64,000 nt of DNA from assembly GCA_000999315.1 (NCBI GenBank), contig LCFW01000001.1, positions 62,001 to 126,000 on the forward strand. The letters run 5' to 3'. Made by a program: the position numbers and the translations under genes. This stretch comes from Candidatus Peregrinibacteria bacterium GW2011_GWF2_43_17. Lineage in GTDB: Bacteria; Patescibacteriota; Gracilibacteria; UBA1369; UBA12470. Within the stretch, counting starts at the first letter, position 1; each line of letters starts with the position of its first letter. Under the pieces are notes generated by a model. That model ran no database searches. It saw only the letters and a program-made list of their open reading frames with translations, and was not told the origin of the DNA. Of the stretch, positions 57,422 through 64,000 are shown one piece after another.

Positions 57422-58261
57422 TTATCGTACCATCCCCATTATCTGATAAATCAACTTTGCCGCGGCGAAGTCGGAAGATTTCTCGTTTTTGTTCGGGGCC
57501 AATTCGACGATGTCGAAGCCGACGATTTTTTTTGTTTTTGCAACTTCTTTTATGAAATCTAAAACTTCGTACCATGTTAGTCCTCCCGGTTCAGGGGTGC
57601 CGGTTGACGGGAGTACTGATGGATCGAATACGTCGAGGTCTATTGTCAGGTAAATTTTGTCGGTTAGAAGAGAGATGGCTTTTTTAATCCAATCTTTTTT
57701 GCCGTGAATATCTTTTGCGAAGAATACTCTTTTCTCATCAATTTTTTCGGAAGTGTCCATGCTGCGAATTCCAACTTGAACGACTTGTGCGACTTCTTTG
57801 GCGCGAGCCATTATGCATGCGTGATTGTGAGATGATCCCAGGTATGTGTCTCGCATGTCGCTGTGTGCGTCCAGTTGTAATACCGAGATTTTTTGTTTTT
57901 TCGCGTGCGCTCTTATTGCTCCTATACTTACCGAATGTTCGCCTCCGAGTAGAACCGTTGTTTTATTGTTTTTCAAATGATCCGAAACTCTTTTTTCGAC
58001 CTCTTTTGACATTTTTTCGGGAGAAGATTTTTCGCTAACCGGCTTATCCGTAAAAATACCTTTTTTATAAGGTTCAGAGCCGGTGTCTATGTCGTAAAGT
58101 TCCATGTTGCACGATGCGTCTATAATCGCGGCAGGTCCTTTGTTGGCGCCTTTGCCCCAAGTGCTTGTTCCGTCATATGGGACAGGTACGACTACGAATT
58201 TCGCGGCCTTATAAGATGCGAAATTTTCCGGGATACCTCCAAAATTTGATTGTTTGGTCAT
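57422..58261 (-). CDS. speB: agmatinase (ureohydrolase)
   Basis: 279 aa. Hydrolyses agmatine to putrescine and urea using a Mn2 centre. Metal-ligand motifs: LLGGEHSVSIGAIRAH, LQLDAHSDMRD, and LTIDLDVFDPSVLPSTGTPEPGG. Length is normal. It lies 83 bp downstream of the arginine decarboxylase-like gene on the same strand, completing arginine to putrescine. Two hairpins lie in that gap. Confidence 0.94.
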   Translation of the reverse strand: MTKQSNFGGIPENFASYKAAKFVVVPVPYDGTSTWGKGANKGPAAIIDASCNMELYDIDTGSEPYKKGIFTDKPVSEKSSPEKMSKEVEKRVSDHLKNNKTTVLLGGEHSVSIGAIRAHAKKQKISVLQLDAHSDMRDTYLGSSHNHACIMARAKEVAQVVQVGIRSMDTSEKIDEKRVFFAKDIHGKKDWIKKAISLLTDKIYLTIDLDVFDPSVLPSTGTPEPGGLTWYEVLDFIKEVAKTKKIVGFDIVELAPNKNEKSSDFAAAKLIYQIMGMVR

Positions 58262-58282
58262 GTGAAAGTGATTTTTATTTGG

Positions 58283-58346
58283 AGTTTCGTTGGCACGAAA
58301 CTAACTTATTTATATAAGTCACGGAATCGCTTCGCTTTCCGTGACT
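58283..58346. repeat. two hairpins between arginine decarboxylase and agmatinase genes
   Basis: AGTTTCGT-TGGC-ACGAAACT (58283-58302) and AGTCACGGAA (58317-58326) with TTCCGTGACT (58337-58346). The second includes part of the decarboxylase stop codon. Neither has a T-tract on the minus strand, so they may trim or stabilise the mRNA rather than terminate it. Confidence 0.55.
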
Positions 58347-59739
58347 ACCACCCAAATAGTTTTCCTACATCATCGGGCGTTTCTCGTTTTCTTATTAAGG
58401 TTACGTCGCCATTTTGTACGATAACTTTTGCCGGGGCGGCGTTGAGGCAGTGATGATTCGTGAAGCTGTCTTGATAGTTTCCGGTGTTTAAGAACGCTAT
58501 ATATTGAGGAGTGCCGTTTTCCAGGTCTTCAAGTCTTGGAAGCAGAATGTAATTGCCGCCGGCGGTATATTTGTCGTCGGAATCGCATGAAAGTCCTGCC
58601 AGCCAGGTTCTTGTAAGTTTTTTGTTTCTCGCGTTATTGACCGGTACGAGGTGCCATTGTTTGTGGATTGCCCAGGTGTCTAGCATGTGAGTTTGGAAGC
58701 TGCCGTCTATTATGTACCATTTTTTTGCCGATGCTTTTGGAATAAGTTTTTCCGAGACGATTGAGAATACTGTGATTTGCGCCGGTGCCGCTACGTGACT
58801 GCCCCATTCGCATATTATGTTTGGTGGTTGCAGTTCGTTTTCCGTGCAATATTTTTCTAAAAATCTTACTATCCTGTATACGATGCTTTTCATCGGAAAT
58901 AATTTTTTCTTGTGAAAGTTTCCCGGGAATCCTCCGCCAATATCTATCGTGTCCAACGATGGGTTGGTTTTCTTAAGTACGCTGAAAATTTCCATTGCCT
59001 TTTGAAGTGGTCTTATAACGTCTTGCTCTTTTCTTATTTCAGATCCGGTGTGGTAGTGAAGCATTGTTAGATTTCTGATTTTTTCCGCCGAGAAAAGTTC
59101 GTCGATTGAAATACCGTGTCGTTCGAATTTTTTGTCCCAATATGAATCAACTTTTACTCCAAGATCTACACGTAGACCGATTTGTCCGCGGAATTTTCGT
59201 AAAAGTTCCAATTCGGAAAGATCTTCAATGATCGGGACGATGTCGAGTCCGTTGCTTTTCAGTTCCGCGATTAGTGCAAGGTATGGTTCCGTTTTCGGGC
59301 CGTTGCAGACAACTTTTATATGAGAATTGAATCTGTGTTGTTGCCAAAGGCGTTTAACCACCCAAAGTTCGTTTGCGGATGTGATTTCAAGATTGCCGCC
59401 TTCGCTTATGATTGGTAATACAAATTCCCGGTTTTGGTTAACCTTCATCGGGTAGTGGTAGTAGAACTGTCCTTTATATTTGTATTCGCGGATTGCGTCG
59501 TCGAATGTGTCTATCAAATCTTCCACTCTTTGTTCGATGACGTAAGGCATCATGATTTTGAGCGGTGTGCCGAACTTTTCCGCGATTTCGCGGACGTTGT
59601 ATTGATAATTGCCTTCGTTAATTAGCAGGTCGCCGTCTTTTGATATGTCGAAGTATTGAGTGTTTAATTCTTTTCGTCCGAGCTTCCAGAACTTTCTGAA
59701 GTTGTTCGAATTTTTCTTCCGGGCAGATTTATTTCCCAC
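58345..59739 (-). CDS. speA: arginine decarboxylase-like PLP enzyme (fold III, SpeA type, short)
   Basis: 464 aa, start GTG. PLP-Lys in FYYHYPMKVNQNREFV is the SpeA signature. HYHTGSEIRKEQDVIRP, IDIGGGFPGNF and GLSCDSDDKYTAGG (the Cys-Asp that completes the site across the dimer) follow. Biosynthetic SpeA is usually about 630 aa, so this version lacks the helical insert and C-terminal domain. Agmatinase downstream supports arginine as the substrate. A distinct but related decarboxylase cannot be excluded. Confidence 0.88.
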   Translation of the reverse strand: MGNKSARKKNSNNFRKFWKLGRKELNTQYFDISKDGDLLINEGNYQYNVREIAEKFGTPLKIMMPYVIEQRVEDLIDTFDDAIREYKYKGQFYYHYPMKVNQNREFVLPIISEGGNLEITSANELWVVKRLWQQHRFNSHIKVVCNGPKTEPYLALIAELKSNGLDIVPIIEDLSELELLRKFRGQIGLRVDLGVKVDSYWDKKFERHGISIDELFSAEKIRNLTMLHYHTGSEIRKEQDVIRPLQKAMEIFSVLKKTNPSLDTIDIGGGFPGNFHKKKLFPMKSIVYRIVRFLEKYCTENELQPPNIICEWGSHVAAPAQITVFSIVSEKLIPKASAKKWYIIDGSFQTHMLDTWAIHKQWHLVPVNNARNKKLTRTWLAGLSCDSDDKYTAGGNYILLPRLEDLENGTPQYIAFLNTGNYQDSFTNHHCLNAAPAKVIVQNGDVTLIRKRETPDDVGKLFGW

Positions 59740-59838
59740 CTGCTTATATTTTTTTTAGAACAGAATTGATATAGCAGTTTTATTTTTTCAGTGCAAGAAG
59801 ATTTTTTTGAAATAGTCTAAACGTTGAAATGACAGGCT

Positions 59839-59993
59839 GTCCGACAATGAACCTTTTAAAGAAAACTCATTGTTTTTAAATTTGCTTAATGATTCGCTAT
59901 GCTTTTTGCTATCTGTTCCACAGAATAACATTTTACGCGTCAATCCTTCGCTTGTTTAGGACCGTCCTCCAATTTCATTGTCGGACGGTCTGG
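59839..59993. repeat. MITE-like element with 13-bp inverted ends (copy 2)
   Basis: GTCCGACAATGAA (59839-59851) and TTCATTGTCGGAC (59974-59986) are exact inverse repeats, bounding 148 bp of AT-rich noncoding DNA. Nineteen bases at its right end (59975-59993) equal 16345-16363. It ends 1 bp before the lamin-tail gene stop. No transposase is inside. The rest of 59740-59994 shows no gene. Confidence 0.75.
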
Positions 59994-59994
59994 C

Positions 59995-60861
59995 TTATTT
60001 CCGCATAATCTTTTCGTATGCGGTTAAAGTTCCGATTATCAGTGCGGATGCAAAATAGGGGAGAATATCTGTGAGTTTTTTTTCTTCTTCTGTGTTTTCT
60101 ATTTCGATTAGAGCGGGTGTTTGTGTTTCCAGGTCTGTCGTGGCCTCTTCTTGTGTTGTGTTTGCCGTGCCTTTTGCTGGAAGAGTCCATTGCCATCCGT
60201 TTTCTGTCAGTGTGAAGCTTTTATCTTCTTTGGAATCTTCGTATGCGATTTTTTCGATCTCTTCGTCTTGGGAGATAATTCTCACTTCATCGGCGGTGTT
60301 GTTTAAAGTTATTCCCGATTCGGAGTCGGTGATTATTTTATATTCGGACGGATATAAAATTCCGGACAATGCGTACGGCTTGCTTCCTTCTTTGCCGTCA
60401 TCCAAAAAATAGCCGGCAAGATCGATTGCGGTGTCGGATGTGTTTGCAATTTCTATCCATTCTAATCCGTCGTCGGATCCTTCCGGATTCGGGAATACTT
60501 CCATTATGGTCGGCGGCGAGCCGCTTGCGTTGTTCCAAGCGAGTCCTTCATATGATTTTGCGATTTGGATTGTGATTGCCGGGTCAAGATTTTCATCCAA
60601 AATTCTTACCTCATCATTTTCGTTGTTTATTGAAATTTCTGTTTCCGAGGATTTTAAAATTATCTCGCCGAGAGGTTGGATCGAGATTTCGTTTAGGCTA
60701 TATGGGCTATTTTCGCCTTCTTTGTCGTCCAAAAAAAGGTCGTCGAGATGGACTTCTTCGTTCGATGTGTTTTTAATTATAACGTACTCTTCTCCGAAAT
60801 CTTTGCCTTCGGGATTTGCCATAATTTCAACAATTTCGATTTGCGCGGGAATGTCGAGCAT
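59995..60861 (-). CDS. lamin-tail-domain (LTD) protein with C-terminal membrane anchor
   Basis: 288 aa. Two lamin-tail Ig-like repeats: residues 6-80 (IEIVEIMANPEGKDFGEEYVIIKNTSNEEVHLDDLFLDD) and 115-200 (TIMEVFPNPEGSDDGLEWIEIANTSDTAIDLAGYFLDDG). The NPEG...E.I.I.NTS pattern is repeated. A Thr/Glu-rich linker and a C-terminal transmembrane helix (DILPYFASALIIGTLTAY) ending in K-I-M-R-K follow. No signal peptide is present at the start MLDIPAQIE, so either the 5' part was lost or it is inserted by its tail. LTDs in bacteria are usually on secreted nucleases or surface proteins. Confidence 0.8.
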   Translation of the reverse strand: MLDIPAQIEIVEIMANPEGKDFGEEYVIIKNTSNEEVHLDDLFLDDKEGENSPYSLNEISIQPLGEIILKSSETEISINNENDEVRILDENLDPAITIQIAKSYEGLAWNNASGSPPTIMEVFPNPEGSDDGLEWIEIANTSDTAIDLAGYFLDDGKEGSKPYALSGILYPSEYKIITDSESGITLNNTADEVRIISQDEEIEKIAYEDSKEDKSFTLTENGWQWTLPAKGTANTTQEEATTDLETQTPALIEIENTEEEKKLTDILPYFASALIIGTLTAYEKIMRK

Positions 60862-60917
60862 ATCCGTTTACTAACATACGGATGTTAAAATTAGGTTAAA
60901 AAGCGAAGTTGCGGGTT

Positions 60918-63521
60918 TTATCGAAGTTTGACAACCAAATGGCCGCGGAAATAGTCCGGGATTACGATATCGGTGTAATTCAAAATGTAATCCAACGCGG
61001 CATCATATTTCGCTCTCAGAGTGCTTTCCGGGTCTGGACTTAACGAATATGTGTAGTAGTCGAAAATAATATATCCGTATCCCAATGCTTTCAATCTTGT
61101 TGTCAGAAGATCCGGATCCCTTTCAATATATAAACAGTTGAAGTCGTCCAAATATTGATCGTTGTAAGTTCTCCAAAAATTGTCTTCGATGTAGTAATTT
61201 AATGCGGTGCCAACTTTCCATATCAAGTCGTTTTGTCCGTCTTGATCGGTTTCGAAAAGGTCGTGGACGTCGAGAGCGTATGTGAAAATACTGGTTATGG
61301 CCTGATCTTTGTTAACGGTATCGGCTGTGTAAAGCAACAATGTAGCTTTGCCCAAGTTATCCAATCTGAACATCAAAGACGAGATGAGAAAGATTGTCAC
61401 GATTATTTTTATCGCTTTGTTCCCGAATTTGAAGTCTTTTTCATAGTTATCTGTCAAAACCGCCACGAGAAGCGCAAGCAGTGCAAATCCGCTTATGCCG
61501 TACCAAATCACTCCGTTTGCGGTTATCAGCCAAATGAACCAATAGATTGCGGTTCCCATGGCGAGGAGTTTCACTTCATGATTTTTAAAGTGGTCTCTTT
61601 TTACAAATAAAATCAATCCCGGTATCAATGCCAAAAAGATCCATCCGATATCAACGTAGATTCCTGATACTCCGTCGTCATTCATGGTGAGATGCCATGG
61701 CAGGGTAATGATTCTTTGTACAATTGGTGAGTAGCCGATATATCTGTCCATTTCCTCATGCAGACCGGTGTTTTCGCATAAGTCCCTATCGAGACCGTAC
61801 TCTTCTTCCAACATTTGATAATCTATTGTCGGTTGCGCCGATTTTCCGCCCACCAAGAGTCCCGGATTTAACGAATGGTTTTCGGTGTAGTTTTTTATCA
61901 TCCACGGCATGAAAACCAGCAAGCTTGTTGCGACCATGATTCCCGGGAAGGTCAGTTTTTTAATTGAGCTTCTGTCCGTGATGAATTTTATTATTAGCGG
62001 TATTAAAGATATTCCCGCTAAGGCGAGACCGATTATTTGAGCATATTCTCCCGTGATTCCGTAATCACTTCCTATGTTGACTGTGCCTTGAGTTATAAAC
62101 AGGCCGATTGCCAACATGATGCCGCTTATCAAGCCCGAAATTTTAAACTCTTTATATAAAAGGATAACAAACAGGGTCATGATTAACATCATCGATGTGA
62201 TTTTTATTCCGAAACAAAATCCCAAAAGAGCGCCGGCTATGCCCAGGTAGACCAGTTTTTCTCGTTTGTCCGACGAATTCAACGCTTTTATAAAGCTTAT
62301 TATCGAAATCGTTCCGATTGCGAGATGGGCGAGGTCCACCTTGTTATCTTCGGCGGAGTGAAATAGCATCATCGGAGTTAAATAAATCGCCGCAATTGCC
62401 ATTAATGTTGAACCGAACGAAGAGTATTTTCTTATGAGTATGTAGAGTGCAACGAGAGCTATAAGCGATGGATAAAATCCCGTGAGGTTGAGTGCGATTG
62501 TGATCCAATCAAACATGACAAATCCGAGGTTTGTGATAAGTTCCCAATAATATACGCCGCCGGTTTGAATCAAGCTTCCCGATTCGGAGACTCTTTTTGC
62601 GATGTTTACATATTGGTTCATGCCGTCCCAGCCTCTCGGTAGCGGGGAGATGTTGTCTATGAAATTTGCGGATATCGCTACCGCTAAAATTGCCAATGTC
62701 AGGAGGCTGAAATTGAGAGCTTTTGTTTCCGCGATATATTCGTATTTGAAAGTTTTCTTGAGGATTTCGAAGGAGGATTTCCAACTTATTGCCGTTAATA
62801 TTATGAAAGCCGTTACGGTTGCGACTTGGTTATATTGTCCGACGCTTGCGAGTATAAAAGTTATAATTGCGGTTATCGCGAGCCCGAGTCCCAGAGAAAT
62901 TATCAATGTTTCTTTATCGAGTTCGTTTTTCTTTATTAAAAATTTGAGCAGAGTGTTGCCGATAGACATTGTTACCAAAGTTATCAACGAAAGAATCAGG
63001 ATGATTGCGACACTTTTTGTTATAAGACCAAATTGGATATCCCAGAAAGTCGGCATTACGAAATATTTTTGCAGTTCTTGCGGGATCCAGTCGAAAGATT
63101 CCCTTGTGCCTTCCAATGAAGATTGACTTACCGCAATAAGCGTTTGATCATCTTCTATGACGGATGTGTCGGCGACCATGACGAGCTCTTCTTCGGATTG
63201 ATCATAAAAAAGGTTATCGCCGGTATAAAAAGACGGAGATACAACATAAAAAGCGAAATTTCCCATTATATATATCAAAATTCCCAATATTGCGACGATT
63301 CGTAATGCGGTTAATTTAAACCTTAATATCGTTTGATCGTTGTTGAACCATTTGTATAAGGCGTAGCAACCGTATGTCAGAGGTATCAGAAGTATGAAAA
63401 ACACCCATTTCTCAAAAGATAACCAGCTTCCTTTGAAGTAGGCGTGATTTGTGAAGTAATAGTATATGACAGCAGAAATCCACGATAACGCAACTACATT
63501 TTTAACGATTTTTAGATACAT
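60918..63521 (-). CDS. large polytopic membrane protein, glycosyltransferase-like (GT-C)
   Basis: 867 aa with about 18-20 predicted helices. After two helices there is a soluble stretch (90-160), then a long membrane region with SPLPRGWDGMNQYVNIAKRV in an early loop. This D-containing segment is reminiscent of the loop-1 Asp in GT-C enzymes. A C-terminal extracytoplasmic domain (GTALNYYIEDNFWRTYNDQYLDDF...) ends DIVIPDYFRGHLVVKLR. It fits CPR mannosyl/oligosaccharyl-transferase-like proteins with a lipid-linked sugar donor; specificity is unknown. Confidence 0.78.
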   Translation of the reverse strand: MYLKIVKNVVALSWISAVIYYYFTNHAYFKGSWLSFEKWVFFILLIPLTYGCYALYKWFNNDQTILRFKLTALRIVAILGILIYIMGNFAFYVVSPSFYTGDNLFYDQSEEELVMVADTSVIEDDQTLIAVSQSSLEGTRESFDWIPQELQKYFVMPTFWDIQFGLITKSVAIILILSLITLVTMSIGNTLLKFLIKKNELDKETLIISLGLGLAITAIITFILASVGQYNQVATVTAFIILTAISWKSSFEILKKTFKYEYIAETKALNFSLLTLAILAVAISANFIDNISPLPRGWDGMNQYVNIAKRVSESGSLIQTGGVYYWELITNLGFVMFDWITIALNLTGFYPSLIALVALYILIRKYSSFGSTLMAIAAIYLTPMMLFHSAEDNKVDLAHLAIGTISIISFIKALNSSDKREKLVYLGIAGALLGFCFGIKITSMMLIMTLFVILLYKEFKISGLISGIMLAIGLFITQGTVNIGSDYGITGEYAQIIGLALAGISLIPLIIKFITDRSSIKKLTFPGIMVATSLLVFMPWMIKNYTENHSLNPGLLVGGKSAQPTIDYQMLEEEYGLDRDLCENTGLHEEMDRYIGYSPIVQRIITLPWHLTMNDDGVSGIYVDIGWIFLALIPGLILFVKRDHFKNHEVKLLAMGTAIYWFIWLITANGVIWYGISGFALLALLVAVLTDNYEKDFKFGNKAIKIIVTIFLISSLMFRLDNLGKATLLLYTADTVNKDQAITSIFTYALDVHDLFETDQDGQNDLIWKVGTALNYYIEDNFWRTYNDQYLDDFNCLYIERDPDLLTTRLKALGYGYIIFDYYTYSLSPDPESTLRAKYDAALDYILNYTDIVIPDYFRGHLVVKLR

Positions 63522-63530
63522 GTTGTTTGT

Positions 63531-63692
63531 TTAGGCTGGGGCAACTTTATTTCCTTCTGTTCCGGAAGTCAATGCGGCCGTATTGACATTGGGATGTGCG
63601 TAGTCTAGATTTTCATTGTAATTTATTAAATCAAAACTTTTAGACGAGAGTTCGATAAACTTAAACCATAGTCTTATAGTGCTAAGTTCATA
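63531..63692 (-). pseudogene. open frame without start codon, possible gene remnant
   Basis: A 53-codon minus-strand frame between a TAG and the TAA at 63531-63533 has protein-like composition (LWFKFIELSSKSFDLINYNE, then LDYAHPNVNTAALTSGTEGN, ending KVAPA) but no ATG, GTG or TTG at a sensible place. It ends 9 bp before the polytopic membrane protein gene. It may be the 3' end of a lost gene, or chance. Beyond it, 63660-63715 holds TAAGTTC-type degenerate repeats. Confidence 0.25.
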
Positions 63693-63773
63693 GTTCTAAG
63701 TTCCAAGTCCTAAGGCATAAGTTTCAAACAGAGACCGTTCTCTTGTTCTAGGGGTGGTAACCGAAAAATCAAA

Positions 63774-64000
63774 ATGGGTACAACCGCGTATATTGTATTG
63801 CTGGCTATAGGGCTGGCTGTTGGTGGAGGGGTGGGTTTTTATATCAGAAATAATCAGAAAAAACAGGAGGAGATGAAGGCCGAGGAGGAAAAGCAACGCA
63901 TACTTCGTGATGCCGATGCAAAGGTTAGGGAGTTGCTTTTCGAAGCCAAAAATGAAGCTTGGAAAATCCAAGAAGATGCCAAAAAAGAAGAACGTGAACG
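63774..64000 (+). CDS. rny: ribonuclease Y, N-terminal part (runs off the window)
   Basis: 75 codons are visible from ATG 63774. An N-terminal transmembrane helix (TAYIVLLAIGLAVGGGVGFYI) is followed by a highly charged coiled coil (KKQEEMKAEEEKQRILRDADAKVRELLFEAKNEAWKIQEDAKKEERE). That is the start of membrane-anchored RNase Y, which initiates mRNA decay. The KH and HD domains would lie beyond 64000, so this is an identification from the N-terminal pattern only. Confidence 0.85.
   Translation, partial: MGTTAYIVLLAIGLAVGGGVGFYIRNNQKKQEEMKAEEEKQRILRDADAKVRELLFEAKNEAWKIQEDAKKEERE

Overview
The window looks like chromosome of a Candidate Phyla Radiation (Patescibacteria) bacterium, most likely a Peregrinibacteria-type lineage. 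This is inferred from the form II/III RuBisCO, the class II (B12-dependent) ribonucleotide reductase, the many conserved genes of unknown function, very short intergenic gaps, A-rich leaders without Shine-Dalgarno motifs, and normal use of all three stop codons. No rRNA, CRISPR array, intact insertion sequence or prophage is visible. Two tRNAs (Asn, Gln) are present, both with an encoded CCA.

Layout. 0.1-4.4 kb (minus): tRNA dihydrouridine synthase, a pilin-like membrane protein, a FtsQ-like division protein, a 55-aa basic protein and an A-type Fe-S carrier. 4.5-7.1 kb (plus): a long HlyD-type adaptor, an SLH-domain remnant and ndk. 7.2-12.3 kb (minus): glycerate 2-kinase, hydroxypyruvate/glyoxylate reductase, a class I aminotransferase and a split transketolase. 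12.6-20.5 kb (plus): a lytic transglycosylase-like protein, an EDR1/CTR1-type transglutaminase-like protein, a eukaryote-like uridine phosphorylase, dihydropteroate synthase plus a CExxHGH-type PTPS, and MacB-type ABC genes. 20.5-24.3 kb (minus): a 1284-aa soluble-adenylyl-cyclase-like protein. 24.4-28.1 kb: a second MacB-like permease, a LysM/SLT protein and HflX. 28.2-33.6 kb: RuBisCO, ArsR with an ArsP-type permease, a ZIP transporter, a queuosine-precursor transporter and a secreted propeller-like protein. 33.8-38.6 kb: BipA, a hydrolase and an AbiE toxin-antitoxin pair. 38.7-45.7 kb: tRNA-Asn, a TRM11-like methylase, ssb, a structured ncRNA candidate, gmk, tRNA-Gln, an exported protein of foreign-looking composition and a long BCAT-family aminotransferase. 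45.8-52.2 kb: DedA, a glycosyltransferase, leucyl aminopeptidase, NrnA-like DHH, a PfpI protein, thioredoxin reductase, a lipoprotein and small membrane ORFs. 52.3-64 kb: cob(I)alamin adenosyltransferase, a coiled-coil protein, NrdJ with two NrdR boxes, agmatinase and an arginine decarboxylase, a lamin-tail protein, a large membrane protein and the start of rny.

How genes fit together. RuBisCO, uridine phosphorylase, transketolase, glycerate kinase and hydroxypyruvate reductase all converge on phosphoglycerate and pentose phosphates. This suggests salvage of nucleoside ribose (and perhaps serine) into lower glycolysis rather than a Calvin cycle. CobO supplies adenosylcobalamin for NrdJ. SpeA and SpeB make putrescine. 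FolP and the PTPS suggest a FolB-independent pterin route.

The strongest non-gene signals are four. (1) Palindromic elements of several families sit directly on the stop codons of about a dozen genes. (2) Many promoters have a 17-bp spacer and a start codon only 6-10 nt after the -10 box, implying leaderless mRNAs. (3) A roughly 305-nt structured RNA with its own promoter and terminator lies upstream of gmk. (4) Textbook operators precede nrdJ (NrdR), arsR (12-2-12) and the AbiE pair.
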